From: Suilimivivens aceti
Lineage (GTDB): Bacteria > Bacillota > Clostridia > Lachnospirales > Lachnospiraceae
Reading direction: 5' to 3'
Length of the DNA stretch: 64,000 nt
Assembly: GCF_025567405.1 (NCBI RefSeq)
Contig: NZ_JAOQKJ010000003.1
Coordinates: forward strand, 1-64,000
Shown here: piece by piece, positions 34,423 through 43,808 of the stretch
Layout: each line of letters begins with the position of its first letter
Numbering within the stretch: the first letter of the stretch is position 1
Made by a program: the position numbers and the translations under genes
Notes under the pieces: model-generated
Seen by the model: the letters and a program-made list of their open reading frames with translations, nothing else
The model's database searches: none
Told to the model about the DNA's origin: nothing

Positions 34423-35481
34423 TTAGTTCTGCCAATGATCCAGCTCATCCTTAAGCGCCGCCAGAAGCTCCTTCTCCGGTACCTTCCTGATGATCTCACC
34501 CTTTTTGATCAGAAGACCTTCAGAAAGTCCTCCTGCTATACCAAGATCCGCCTCTTTCGCTTCACCAGGGCCATTTACCGCACAGCCCATGACAGCTACC
34601 TTGATATCCAGTGGGTAATCTGCTACCAGTTTTTCTACCTGATTGGCCAGCCCGATCAGATCGATCCTGGTTCTTCCACAGGTGGGACAGGAAACAACCT
34701 CGATTCCGCCTTTGCGAAGTCCAAGTGTCCGGAGGATCAGCTTTGCTGACTTGATCTCCTCCACCGGATCACCGGTCAGGGAAACCCGGATCGTATCACC
34801 GATCCCCTTGCTTAAGATCAGTGCCAATCCGATGCTGGACTTGATATTTCCGCTGATCAGGGTTCCTGACTCTGTGATTCCCACATGAAGGGGATGATCT
34901 GTTTTCTCTGAAAGCAGCTCATGTGCCCTGACACACTTAAGGACATCTGATGATTTTATACTGATCACCAGATTGTCATAATCCATATCTTCGATCATAT
35001 GTACCTTATCAAGAGCACTTTCCACGATCCCCTCTGCAGTAACACCATGGTATTTCTCCACCAGCTCCTTTTCGAGAGATCCACTGTTTACACCTACGCG
35101 GATCGGAATATTCCGCTCCTTTGCAGTCTCTACCACAGCTCTTACTTTTTCTTCTGAACCGATATTTCCGGGATTAATCCGGATCTTGTCGGCTCCGTTC
35201 TCCATAGCAGCAATTGCCATCTTATAATCAAAATGAATGTCTGCTACCAATGGAATGGTAATCTGTTTTTTGATTTCACGGATCGCCTTAGCTGCTTCCA
35301 GCGTCGGTACGGTGCAGCGGATGATCTCACAGCCAGCCCTGGTCAGTTCCTTTATCTGGGCAACAGTAGCTGCCACATCTTCAGTTCTTGTATTTGTCAT
35401 GGACTGGATCAGAATAGGATTTCCTCCTCCTATGATCCTGTCTCCTATTGCTACGGTTTTTGTCTGCTCTCTGGTGAACAT
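34423..35481 (-). CDS. ispG: 4-hydroxy-3-methylbut-2-enyl diphosphate synthase
   Basis: 352 residues. IspG reductively opens MEcPP to HMBPP in the MEP isoprenoid pathway using a [4Fe-4S] cluster. The cluster ligands appear as SCPTCGR near 261-267 and CAVNGPGE near 301. The N-terminal barrel shows SMTNTRTEDVAAT and RINPGNIGSE. Its position between rseP-dxr and polC is the common clostridial order, with the dxr step of the same pathway 3.5 kb upstream. The intervening kinase-phosphatase pair is unusual. Confidence 0.97.
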   Translation of the reverse strand: MFTREQTKTVAIGDRIIGGGNPILIQSMTNTRTEDVAATVAQIKELTRAGCEIIRCTVPTLEAAKAIREIKKQITIPLVADIHFDYKMAIAAMENGADKIRINPGNIGSEEKVRAVVETAKERNIPIRVGVNSGSLEKELVEKYHGVTAEGIVESALDKVHMIEDMDYDNLVISIKSSDVLKCVRAHELLSEKTDHPLHVGITESGTLISGNIKSSIGLALILSKGIGDTIRVSLTGDPVEEIKSAKLILRTLGLRKGGIEVVSCPTCGRTRIDLIGLANQVEKLVADYPLDIKVAVMGCAVNGPGEAKEADLGIAGGLSEGLLIKKGEIIRKVPEKELLAALKDELDHWQN

Positions 35482-35529
35482 AATGACCTCCCACGTGATT
35501 AAATCTCTTCTTCCATGATATGTGATATG

Positions 35530-36903
35530 CTAAACATTTTCAAGAAGAAAAATCCGGCTTCTGCGTATCTGTCCATCTGCTTCTGTTGCCAAAAGCTGCA
35601 GAGAAACCGTTCCTTCCGGGAGGTTCTCCCCTGAAATTTCAAATCGGACTCTTTTTTCTACCGGCAGACTGGCACCCTCCTGTAAAAGCAGCTTTCTCCC
35701 CTTTTCATCCCTCATCTCAACAAAAAGCTCTCCTGTGTCTTCGCCGTCTGCATGCACCATCTGCGTCGTCCGTTCTTTCTGTGCTGCCTGCACTGTCATC
35801 ACTGTACTCTCATATCCCGGCTGGAAACAGACACCCAGGAGGAAGGCCAGAAGGAAACCCGCCACATACATTCCCGGAAATGGTTTCTCGCTCAGAAGAA
35901 TACTCTTTTCCCTCTTCCTGATAAATTGCTTCCTCCCTGACTTTCCAAATGCGATCCGGTGATACAGTATATCCGCTGCCAGAAAAATGCATGGTCTTTG
36001 CAGAAATGGAAACGGGAATTCTGTTTCTGGCACACCTTTAAGCAGTGGCAGAACTGCAGATGCTGCCACAAGACAGGTAAACACCATGGCAATTCCTTTT
36101 TTTAACGGGAAATGGTATCTTTGCCCTCTTCCTTCCCTGCAGGAAAGAAGTGCTTCTTTCAGTTCCTCCGTGCTCTGGTACCTGTCCCCCGGACGCTTCT
36201 TCAGGCAGATTTCTGTAACACGCTGCAGTCCCTCCGATATTCCTTTGTCATACTCCCTGACTGGATATCTCTCCTTTTCATATGCCCCGGCTCTGACACC
36301 CGTCAGCATTTCATGCAGAACAGCGCCCATACTGTAAATATCCGCTGCCTTTCCCGTACGGCCATGCATCCACTGTTCGGGTGCACTGTATCCGAGGGTT
36401 CCCAGCATAAACTGCTCCCTCCCATTTCCGCTTCCAAACAGGAATGCTCCTCCAAAGTCGATGAGCCTTAGATGCCCGTCCGGCTGTATTATGATATTGG
36501 CAGGCTTCAGATCACGGTAAATAACAGGTGGATTCTGGGAATGCAGGTAATACATGACGTCGCATAGAGCCAGCATCCAGTTCACTGCCATCTCCTCCCT
36601 GACCGCTCCAAATTTACGGATATATTGCTCCAGTGTGATTCCTTCCACATATTCCATGACAATACAGAAATTTCCTTTTTCCTCAAAGAAGTCCAGAATA
36701 GCAGGAAGACCCGGATGTGTCAGACGCTTCAGCAGCTCTTTTTCTGCAATAGCAAATGACCTTTTCTGTTCTTCTCTTCCCTTACTGACCTTCACCGCAC
36801 AAAGCCTGTTCAGGTGAAGATCCTTTACCAGATAAACACATCCCATGCCGCCTTCTGCAATCGTCCGCAATACCTCATATTTATTACAAAGAATTTCCCT
36901 CAA
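35530..36903 (-). CDS. Membrane-linked serine/threonine protein kinase
   Basis: 457 residues from a TTG start. Kinase domain at about 8-255: glycine loop EGGMGCVYLV (17-26), Lys38 in AVK, catalytic YRDLKPAN (129-136) with Tyr for the usual His, and DFG (149-151). Then two or three membrane segments and about 90 extracellular-looking residues in place of PASTA repeats. This departs from PrkC/Stk1 and suggests another input signal. The start overlaps the upstream PP2C phosphatase gene by 20 bases, so kinase and phosphatase are made together. Confidence 0.9.
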   Translation of the reverse strand: MREILCNKYEVLRTIAEGGMGCVYLVKDLHLNRLCAVKVSKGREEQKRSFAIAEKELLKRLTHPGLPAILDFFEEKGNFCIVMEYVEGITLEQYIRKFGAVREEMAVNWMLALCDVMYYLHSQNPPVIYRDLKPANIIIQPDGHLRLIDFGGAFLFGSGNGREQFMLGTLGYSAPEQWMHGRTGKAADIYSMGAVLHEMLTGVRAGAYEKERYPVREYDKGISEGLQRVTEICLKKRPGDRYQSTEELKEALLSCREGRGQRYHFPLKKGIAMVFTCLVAASAVLPLLKGVPETEFPFPFLQRPCIFLAADILYHRIAFGKSGRKQFIRKREKSILLSEKPFPGMYVAGFLLAFLLGVCFQPGYESTVMTVQAAQKERTTQMVHADGEDTGELFVEMRDEKGRKLLLQEGASLPVEKRVRFEISGENLPEGTVSLQLLATEADGQIRRSRIFLLENV

Positions 36904-37627
36904 ATCCTTCTTCCTCCCTTTTCAAAAGTACATAAATGGCTGAGAGATTGTCCCTCTCCCCCTGTCTCTTTCCATAGCTTCCAATTTCAGAAAGCCGCTT
37001 CTGAATCTGTTCCTCTGTAAGGATCTCAGATGGATCCAGCATTTCCAGGAGCAGCTCCTCTGCGGCCCTGCCCCAAAATCCATCACTGCATAAAAGAAAC
37101 CCTGTTTTTTTATGATATCTTCCAAATCTGACATATACCTCTGACATGGGAAAGCTTCCCATACATCTCGTCAGAATATTTCCTTCCCCTCTGTGATCCT
37201 CAGTCAACTGTCTGATCCTCTTTTTTCTGATCTCATAGATCCTGCTGTCCCCCACATGCAGGATCAGATACCTTCTTTTCATAAGCAGAAGCACAGAAAG
37301 CGTTGCCCCAAGGGATATCTCCCGGCTGTCAGCGTATTTCTGCAGCATCCCCACGGTTTCATAAAGACACCTGAAAAAACTATGTCTGATTTTCTTAGAG
37401 CTTTTCCCTTTCCTGATCAGAGGAAGGATCTCTTCGTAAAAATGCTGCTGAAGCCGTTCCATCAGGAATCCGCTTGCAACCTCTCCTGCCGGCAGTCCAC
37501 CGATCCCATCACTGACGGCTGCCAGCAGAATCCGTCCCTTTCCTGTATTAACCTGCTCAACAAGGACAGAGTCCTGATTAATTTCCTTTTTTCCGCTATC
37601 CCAGTAAAACCCGGACATAACCTCCAT
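36884..37627 (-). CDS. PP2C-family protein phosphatase
   Basis: 247 residues, typical for bacterial PP2C. Metal-binding Asp residues occur in NQDSVLV near 19, SDGIGG near 39-44, CSDGFWG near 180 and RDNLSAIYV near the end. It opposes the kinase that overlaps its 3' end and presumably resets the same targets. Both lie between rseP and ispG, breaking the usual rseP-ispG adjacency. Confidence 0.92.
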   Translation of the reverse strand: MEVMSGFYWDSGKKEINQDSVLVEQVNTGKGRILLAAVSDGIGGLPAGEVASGFLMERLQQHFYEEILPLIRKGKSSKKIRHSFFRCLYETVGMLQKYADSREISLGATLSVLLLMKRRYLILHVGDSRIYEIRKKRIRQLTEDHRGEGNILTRCMGSFPMSEVYVRFGRYHKKTGFLLCSDGFWGRAAEELLLEMLDPSEILTEEQIQKRLSEIGSYGKRQGERDNLSAIYVLLKREEEGFEGNSL

Positions 37628-37743
37628 AAAACGACCTCTTTCCCTGGAAAATTACCTGAATGCTGTCTGAACCCAGCGTTCCTGTAGAATAAAAGAATAA
37701 AAAGATTCTTCAGATGTGATCCAGTATAGTACAGAATAAAAAA

Positions 37744-37803
37744 AGAATCCATTGTACAAAACAGCCAAAAAGTACATTTTGGTAATTCTGTACAGGATTC
37801 TTT
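37744..37803 (-). terminator. Terminator after rseP
   Basis: On the minus strand, AGAATCC with an inner GTACA stem pairs with TGTAC and GGATTCT, followed by a run of seven T. This separates the rseP operon from the phosphatase-kinase unit, whose own -10 candidate TATACT lies at 37715-37720. Confidence 0.7.
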
Positions 37804-37822
37804 TTGTTTTTCGTTATTTTAT

Positions 37823-38881
37823 CTACAACAGTTTTGATATATCATTTACCAGAACAAAGACCATCAGGATCATAAGTGCGATCATTCCGCCTAAATGCAC
37901 TAATCCTTCCTTTTCCGGCGGTACCGGCTTCCCACGTACCATCTCTACCAGCAAAAATACCAAACGTCCGCCATCAAGTGCCGGAAGCGGCAGAAGATTC
38001 ATAACACCAAGGCTGATAGAAAGCATCATGGCGATATTCACCATATTGATGATTACATTGGACATTCCATAATCCTTTACCGCATCGTAGGTCTGATCCA
38101 CGTATTGTACCATTCCCACCGGACCTGATACTGCGTCTGCAGACAGCTGTCCCCTTACCAGCATAACAAGACTCTTAGCTGTAGCCTTAACAGTATACTC
38201 AAGTACATAAAAGCCATACTGGAAGGTCTCCGGAACTGTACAGATTTTCAGATCTGTGCCTCCCATAATTCCAATGTACCACGTATCTCCATTTTCATCA
38301 TAAACAGGATTCAGGATCACTTCATCCTTTTCCCCCTGTCTCTCGTACTCAATGGTCATGGAGCCGCCCTGTCCTATCAGCGCTGCCAGGCGGATATCTT
38401 CCCACATATGGATCTTCTCTCCGTTGATCCGTGTGATCACATCCCCCTCCTGAAGTCCTGCTGCCTCAGCGGCACCGCCTTCTGTAACACTGCTTATAGT
38501 CGGCATCATGACACCACAGAACCATACAATGATCAGCGCAAAAAGATATGCGATCACAAAGTTTGCCACAGGACCTGCCAGCACCGTGGCGAATCTGGCA
38601 CCTACACTGGCCTTCTGGAAAGAACCTTCTCCTTCTTCACTCTGCTCCTCTCCCATGTTCTGCCCGTCTTCTCCTTCAAAAACACAGGCACCACCAATAG
38701 GCAATAGCTTCAGGGAATACTTCGTTCCTCCCTTTTCGAAGGAAATCAGGGAAGGTCCCATTCCAATGAAAAATTCTACCACGTGGATCCCATTTTTCCT
38801 GGCGATCAGGAAATGTCCAAGCTCATGGGAAACAACAAGCACGCAGAATATGATAATAAATAAAATAATAGAAACGATCAA
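37823..38881 (-). CDS. rseP: Site-2 intramembrane metalloprotease
   Basis: 352 residues. The zinc-binding HELGH (19-23) lies in the first membrane segment and the second ligand motif NLLPLPALDGGRL near 297-309 in a late segment, with one PDZ domain (about 125-195, GDVITRING) between. It cuts membrane-anchored anti-sigma factors or signal-peptide remnants. It is one PDZ domain, as in the B. subtilis RasP type. It follows dxr by 6 bases in an operon. Confidence 0.96.
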   Translation of the reverse strand: MIVSIILFIIIFCVLVVSHELGHFLIARKNGIHVVEFFIGMGPSLISFEKGGTKYSLKLLPIGGACVFEGEDGQNMGEEQSEEGEGSFQKASVGARFATVLAGPVANFVIAYLFALIIVWFCGVMMPTISSVTEGGAAEAAGLQEGDVITRINGEKIHMWEDIRLAALIGQGGSMTIEYERQGEKDEVILNPVYDENGDTWYIGIMGGTDLKICTVPETFQYGFYVLEYTVKATAKSLVMLVRGQLSADAVSGPVGMVQYVDQTYDAVKDYGMSNVIINMVNIAMMLSISLGVMNLLPLPALDGGRLVFLLVEMVRGKPVPPEKEGLVHLGGMIALMILMVFVLVNDISKLL

Positions 38882-38887
38882 CTTAAA

Positions 38888-40045
38888 TTATGACCTCCTG
38901 TGACTTTCTACAAATGCATGTGCCTCTGCTTCTGCCTCAAGGATCTGCTCCACGCTGGGATTCTCTACAACCTTATGATTTTCCATAGCTCCCTGGATCA
39001 GATCATAGATCGTCAGGAAACGGATCTTCTTATCAAGGAAAAGAGCCACTGCCCTCTCATTGGCTGCGTTAAACACGGTAGGCATGCTTCCACCTGCATG
39101 AATGGCTCTATAGGCCAGCGGAAGTCCCAGAAACGTATCCGTATCCGGCTTTTCGAAGGTAATACTCTTCATCTCGTAAAAATCGAGTCTCTTCCCTGGC
39201 AGAGGCCTTCTGTCAGGATAAAACAGCGCATACTGGATCGGCAGCTTCATATCCGGCGTGCCAAGCTGTGCCATAATACCGCCATCCTCGTACTCTACCA
39301 TGGAATGGATCACACTCTGCGGCTGCACTACAACCTGGATATTCTCCGGCTCCACATTAAAAAGCCATTTGGCCTCGATCACCTCAAGTCCCTTATTGAC
39401 AAGGGTGGAAGAATCCACTGTGATCTTTCTTCCCATGGACCAGTTAGGGTGCTTTAAGGCATCCTCTACCGTAATATCTGCAAGCTCTTCTCTCTTCTTT
39501 CCGCGGAAGGGTCCACCGGAGGCTGTCAGCAGGATCTTGCTGACACGCTTTCTGTTTTCTCCGTTCATAGACTGGAAGATTGCACTGTGTTCGCTGTCTA
39601 CCGGCAGGATCGGAACCTTTTTTTCTGCGGCAAGAGGCATGATGATATGTCCTGCTGTGACTAGTGTCTCTTTGTTGGCAAGGGCAATGGTCTTCCCTGC
39701 AGAAATAGCGGCAATGGTAGGACGGATACCGATCATTCCCACGATCGCTGTTACCAGAATATCCATATCCTCCATGGCAGCAAGGGTAAGGAGCCCATCC
39801 ATGCCGCAGAGCACCTTCACCGGAAGATCTGCCACTCTCTCCTTTAAGTCCCTGGCTGCCTCTTCTGTCCACATAACAGCAAGCTGTGGCAGAAATTCAC
39901 GGATCTGCTGTTCCATAAGGGTGACACTGGTTCCCGCTGCCAGGGCAGTAACCTGCAGATCCTTATTATTTCTTACGATTTCAAGCGTCTGGGTTCCGAT
40001 AGAACCGGTAGAACCCAGTACTCCTATCCTTTTTATCTTATCCAT
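38888..40045 (-). CDS. dxr: 1-deoxy-D-xylulose 5-phosphate reductoisomerase
   Basis: 385 residues, standard. It makes MEP from DXP with NADPH in the MEP isoprenoid pathway. The NADPH-binding GSTGSIGTQTL lies at 11-21, ALANKETLVTAG near 122-133, and the metal-binding DSEHSAIFQ near 151-159. It stands with ispG, uppS and cdsA, which use or extend isoprenoid and lipid products. The gene is intact. Confidence 0.97.
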   Translation of the reverse strand: MDKIKRIGVLGSTGSIGTQTLEIVRNNKDLQVTALAAGTSVTLMEQQIREFLPQLAVMWTEEAARDLKERVADLPVKVLCGMDGLLTLAAMEDMDILVTAIVGMIGIRPTIAAISAGKTIALANKETLVTAGHIIMPLAAEKKVPILPVDSEHSAIFQSMNGENRKRVSKILLTASGGPFRGKKREELADITVEDALKHPNWSMGRKITVDSSTLVNKGLEVIEAKWLFNVEPENIQVVVQPQSVIHSMVEYEDGGIMAQLGTPDMKLPIQYALFYPDRRPLPGKRLDFYEMKSITFEKPDTDTFLGLPLAYRAIHAGGSMPTVFNAANERAVALFLDKKIRFLTIYDLIQGAMENHKVVENPSVEQILEAEAEAHAFVESHRRS

Positions 40046-40091
40046 TTTATTTCCTCTTTATCAGGTATTCAACAGAATTACCGGAAGCATA

Positions 40092-40916
40092 TCAGACATT
40101 CAGCAGAATTTCCAGCAGCAGATAGATCATGGGCGCTGTGAAGATCACACTGTCAAAGCGGTCCATAACGCCGCCATGCCCAGGAATCAGCTTGCCATAA
40201 TCCTTGATATCATGATTTCTCTTAATCGCGGAAGCAGCCAGATCCCCGATCTGGGAGATCACTGCACCTGCTGCACTGATCAATACAAAGACCCATGTCA
40301 CATTCTGCTCCGTGATCACCGGCTCTACCACAAAGTACCCATAAAGCCCGCCTACGATCGCGGCACCAAGGACACCTCCAATGGCTCCTTCTATAGATTT
40401 CTTGGGACTCAGCTTTGGCACCATCTTATGCTTACCGATCACGATCCCCACAGCATAAGCACAGGTGTCACAGATCCAGGAGCTGATAAAGATCATCCAT
40501 ACGGAATAATTTCCATAGGGAAGCGTCCTTACCAGATATATGCAGGACAGCATGACCGGCGCATAGACCACGTTGAAAAAGGAACTCATGATCTGATCTG
40601 CGTGGAACTTCGGAAAAGTAAGCACATACAGAAACATAAAGGCAATCAGTATCATGATCAGAACAAGAAGAAGCATTTCTTCCTCCTGCTTTGTAAAGAC
40701 CATTACGAGATAATAAGCCACAATTCCTGTATAACCAATGATCTCCAGACCGGAAGGCTTTCCCTTTTCCGTAAGACCGCAGGCCTTCATCAGTTCACGG
40801 TATGCAGTAAGGGAAAGGAATAGCAGCACAGCTGCCAGAAGATAGCCGCCCGTCAGTATTACCACAAGGGCAAGCACTACCAGCACGATACTGCTGATCA
40901 AACGTGTTTTAAACAT
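40092..40916 (-). CDS. cdsA: Phosphatidate cytidylyltransferase
   Basis: 274 residues, about eight membrane segments. It makes CDP-diacylglycerol from phosphatidate and CTP. The signature SxxKRxxxxKDxxxxxPGHGGxxDRxD appears as SAIKRNHDIKDYG followed by PGHGGVMDRFD near 225-250, and SPKKSIEGAIGG lies before it. Four bases after uppS in the operon. Confidence 0.96.
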   Translation of the reverse strand: MFKTRLISSIVLVVLALVVILTGGYLLAAVLLFLSLTAYRELMKACGLTEKGKPSGLEIIGYTGIVAYYLVMVFTKQEEEMLLLVLIMILIAFMFLYVLTFPKFHADQIMSSFFNVVYAPVMLSCIYLVRTLPYGNYSVWMIFISSWICDTCAYAVGIVIGKHKMVPKLSPKKSIEGAIGGVLGAAIVGGLYGYFVVEPVITEQNVTWVFVLISAAGAVISQIGDLAASAIKRNHDIKDYGKLIPGHGGVMDRFDSVIFTAPMIYLLLEILLNV

Positions 40917-40919
40917 GGA

Positions 40920-41645
40920 CTACTCCTCCTCTATCCTGCCGTATCTTCTGTCTCTATGATTATATGCTTCCACTGCCTTTTGCAATTCTTCTTTTGAAAA
41001 ATCGGGCCATGCCACCGGTGTAAAGTAAAACTCCGTATAGGCTAATTCCCATAAAAGGAAATTGGAAATTCTCTGCTCATTACAGGTACGGATCAGCAGA
41101 TCCGGATCCGGGATCCCTCCCATGTCAAGTGCGTCTCCGATCTGCTCCTCTGTAATTTTCAAAGGATCCAGTTCTCCACTTTTCACCTTTTCTGCGATCT
41201 TCTGACAGGCTCTCCGTATCTCGTCCCTGCCACCATAATTCAGGGCGATCTGAAAATGCAGACCGTCATTTTCCTTCGTAGATTCCTCCAGCTCCTCTAT
41301 CCGCCTCTGGATATCCGGATCCAGTCTGGTCTTATCCCCAATGATCCTGACACACATCCTGTTCTTCTTTGCAGTAGTCAGACAGGTTTTCAAATAATTA
41401 CGAAGAAGCTTCATCAGGGCATCCACCTCGTCCTTTGGCCTGTTCCAGTTTTCTGTACTGAAAGCATAAACCGTCAGATAGGAAATCCCCATTTTGTAGG
41501 CTTCCTCACAGATTGTTTCCACAGTCTTGGCTCCCTGCACATGTCCGTAGTTTCTCGGCATTCCCTTGCTCTTTGCCCATCTGCCATTGCCATCCAGAAT
41601 GATTGCCACATGAGTTGGCATTTTTAGATTTTGCTGCTCTGCCAT
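40920..41645 (-). CDS. uppS: Undecaprenyl diphosphate synthase
   Basis: 241 residues, a cis-prenyltransferase that extends FPP to the C55 lipid carrier for cell-wall synthesis. The catalytic Asp18 is in ILDGNGRWA, then GMPRNYGHVQGA, AFSTENWNR, and RTCNEQRISNFLLWE with EFYF downstream. All conserved regions are in place. It follows frr after a terminator-like hairpin. Confidence 0.97.
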   Translation of the reverse strand: MAEQQNLKMPTHVAIILDGNGRWAKSKGMPRNYGHVQGAKTVETICEEAYKMGISYLTVYAFSTENWNRPKDEVDALMKLLRNYLKTCLTTAKKNRMCVRIIGDKTRLDPDIQRRIEELEESTKENDGLHFQIALNYGGRDEIRRACQKIAEKVKSGELDPLKITEEQIGDALDMGGIPDPDLLIRTCNEQRISNFLLWELAYTEFYFTPVAWPDFSKEELQKAVEAYNHRDRRYGRIEEE

Positions 41646-41659
41646 ATTTCCTCCTGCTT

Positions 41660-41687
41660 AAAAAACAGAGCCCGGAAAACGGACTCT
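41660..41687 (-). terminator. Hairpin between frr and uppS
   Basis: On the minus strand AGAGTCCG pairs with CGGGCTCT (one G-T) and is followed by TTTTTT. It would partly end the pyrH-frr transcript before uppS, tuning the ratio between translation and lipid genes. Confidence 0.6.
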
Positions 41688-41725
41688 ATTTTATGTTTGT
41701 TCATTTTGCTGCCAGCCTGACCGGC

Positions 41726-42274
41726 TTATACCGTAAGGATTTCTGCTGATTTGGCTTCTGTCAGCTTATCTACTTCCTTGATATACTTATCCGTGATCTT
41801 CTGCAGTTCTTCTTCTAACTGCTTTACTTCATCCTCGGAAATTTCTTTAGCGATCTTCTTGAATGCTTCATTACCGTCTCTTCTGATATTTCTGACAGCA
41901 ACCTTGCACTCCTCTGCCTTCTTCTTAACTTCCTTTACCAGATCCTTTCTGCGTTCCTCAGTCAGCTCCGGGAATACCAGACGGATCACAGAGCCATCAT
42001 TGGAAGGCGTAATACCGATATCAGATGCAAGGATCGCTTTTTCGATCTCTTTGATCAGGCTCTTTTCCCAGGGTGCGATCTGGATCATCCTCGCTTCCGG
42101 AATGGTTACATTTCCTACCTGCTGGATCGGAGTAGGTGTTCCGTAATAATCAACCCTCAGTCTGTCAAGTACGTGAGGATTGGCACGTCCTGCACGGATT
42201 CCCTGATAATCTGCTTCCAGATGATCGATTGTTTTCTGCATTTTCTCATCATATATTTTGATCTTTTCGTTCAT
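41726..42274 (-). CDS. frr: Ribosome recycling factor
   Basis: 182 residues, normal length. It splits ribosomes from mRNA with EF-G after termination. Starts MNEKIKIYDEKMQ; GIRAGRANPHVLDRLRVDYYG near 26-46 is the conserved core, and LTEERRKDLVK near 130. The usual pyrH-frr pair is kept, 14 bases apart. Confidence 0.98.
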   Translation of the reverse strand: MNEKIKIYDEKMQKTIDHLEADYQGIRAGRANPHVLDRLRVDYYGTPTPIQQVGNVTIPEARMIQIAPWEKSLIKEIEKAILASDIGITPSNDGSVIRLVFPELTEERRKDLVKEVKKKAEECKVAVRNIRRDGNEAFKKIAKEISEDEVKQLEEELQKITDKYIKEVDKLTEAKSAEILTV

Positions 42275-42288
42275 GGTTTTTGTCCTCC

Positions 42289-42984
42289 CTATACGGTTAC
42301 TCTGGTTCCTGTAAATTTGCCGTTTACAGTATTCACAATGCTGTTCTCTTCATTTAATCCAAACACCCACATGGGCATTTTGTTGTCTCTTGCCAGAATG
42401 GAAGCTGTCATATCTACCACCTGCAGATTCTTCTCGATCACCTCATCGATTGTGATGCTGTCATACTTCTTTGCATCCTGACTTGTCTTGGGATCCTTAT
42501 CGTATACACCATCGATAGACTTGGCAAGCAGAATGACCTCTGCCTCTACTTCAATGGCTCTCAGTACAACACCAGTATCAGTAGAGAAATATGGATGTCC
42601 GGTACCGCCTGCAAAGAACACGACCATTCCCCTGCTGAAATATTTATTGGCTCTGTCCTTGGAGAAAAGCTTGGTAAAGGATCCGCACTCAAAGGGTGTC
42701 AGCACGGCTGTCTTCATACCAACACTTCTGAAGATCTCAGAAACATAAATACAGTTCATGACAGTCGCCAGCATCCCGATCTGGTCAGCCTTGGTCCTGT
42801 CAATATTTTCACTCGTACGGCCTCTCCAGAAATTACCGCCACCGGTTACGATACCCACTTCAATCCCACTGTCTGTCAGCTCTTTAACCTGAAGTGCCAC
42901 CTTTCTTACTGTTTCTTCATCAAAGCCAGTTTTTTTGTCACCAGCAAGGGCTTCACCACTCAGCTTAAGCAAAATTCTCTTCAT
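42289..42984 (-). CDS. pyrH: UMP kinase
   Basis: 231 residues from ATG 42984, chosen because the usual N-terminus MKRILLKLSGEAL begins there and AGGCGGTGA precedes it; an in-frame GTG sits at 42993. It phosphorylates UMP to UDP. GGGNFWRG near 51-58, RTKADQIGMLATVMN, and the uridine-binding FFAGGTGHPYFSTDT near 126-140 are seen. It follows the bactofilin by 12 bases. Confidence 0.97.
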   Translation of the reverse strand: MKRILLKLSGEALAGDKKTGFDEETVRKVALQVKELTDSGIEVGIVTGGGNFWRGRTSENIDRTKADQIGMLATVMNCIYVSEIFRSVGMKTAVLTPFECGSFTKLFSKDRANKYFSRGMVVFFAGGTGHPYFSTDTGVVLRAIEVEAEVILLAKSIDGVYDKDPKTSQDAKKYDSITIDEVIEKNLQVVDMTASILARDNKMPMWVFGLNEENSIVNTVNGKFTGTRVTV

Positions 42985-42996
42985 ACCAGTCACCGC

Positions 42997-43758
42997 CTAT
43001 TTCATTTTCTTGATCTCTTCAAAGAAGGAGGTCGGATTTACTTCTGCATAGCACTGTGAACACATACCTTCGATCACGGCACCATTGTTGATCTGTACAG
43101 ATTTGGATTTGATATCCCCCATGACGATAGCAGAAGAATCCAGGACAACGGGTCCCTTCACATCAATATCACCCTTGATCGCACCTGCGATCACAGCACT
43201 GTTTGCATACAGGTTTCCGATGATGACTGTACTCTGTCCTACCTTGATAGAGCCACTGCTCTTCAGTTCTCCTGTGATCTTGGCTCCTTCTGCATAGATC
43301 TCTGCTGCCTGGGAATTTCCCTGGATGGTACCTGTAATATTCAGTTTACCAAGAGCCTCCACATTACCAACAATGCTTCCTCTGACATCCAGTGCACCCT
43401 CGGTTGCAATATTACCATTGATGATCATGCTCTCAGTCAGTGTGGAAACCTCATCACTGGGTCTCTTTCCGGAGGAAGACGGCATCTCTGCTTTCTCTGC
43501 CGGCTGTGTATAAGCAGACTCCTTCGTAGCAGAAAGATTATCTACATTATCAAGCATTGCCCCGAGATCCGCATCAAAACCGTTCACTGTACTGCTTTCC
43601 TCTGCTTTTTCTGTTTCCCGGACTGCATCTGCGCCATCATCGGCCGCCTCTTCTGCTTCCGCGTTTTTCTTTGCTTCTGCCTCTTCAGCTCCCTCTTCCG
43701 GCATCAGCTCATTGACTGCCTGTGATAAATCATCCTTTAAATCTGAGAAAAATCCCAT
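42997..43758 (-). CDS. Bactofilin (polymer-forming cytoskeletal protein)
   Basis: 253 residues from ATG 43758 (GGAGG nine bases before); an in-frame ATG at 43812 lacks this. The first about 95 residues are acidic and rich in Ala and Glu, then a right-handed beta-helix built from short repeats (such as GSIVGNVEALGKLNITGTIQ, GELKSSGSIKVGQ, GDIDVKGPVVLDSS). Bactofilins polymerise into filaments that position cell-wall enzymes or motility parts. The C-terminus has CSQCY, perhaps metal-binding. It lies next to pyrH and a polysaccharide deacetylase. Confidence 0.85.
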   Translation of the reverse strand: MGFFSDLKDDLSQAVNELMPEEGAEEAEAKKNAEAEEAADDGADAVRETEKAEESSTVNGFDADLGAMLDNVDNLSATKESAYTQPAEKAEMPSSSGKRPSDEVSTLTESMIINGNIATEGALDVRGSIVGNVEALGKLNITGTIQGNSQAAEIYAEGAKITGELKSSGSIKVGQSTVIIGNLYANSAVIAGAIKGDIDVKGPVVLDSSAIVMGDIKSKSVQINNGAVIEGMCSQCYAEVNPTSFFEEIKKMK

Positions 43759-43808
43759 TGGTAAGTCCTCCATTCGCTTCTTTGTATCTTCATGATTCGT
43801 AACTGAAA

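Noticed and set aside
39258..40823. 521-residue open frame on the plus strand
   Set aside because: It is antisense to dxr and cdsA, which are complete and conserved. The frame is open only as a by-product of their codon use.
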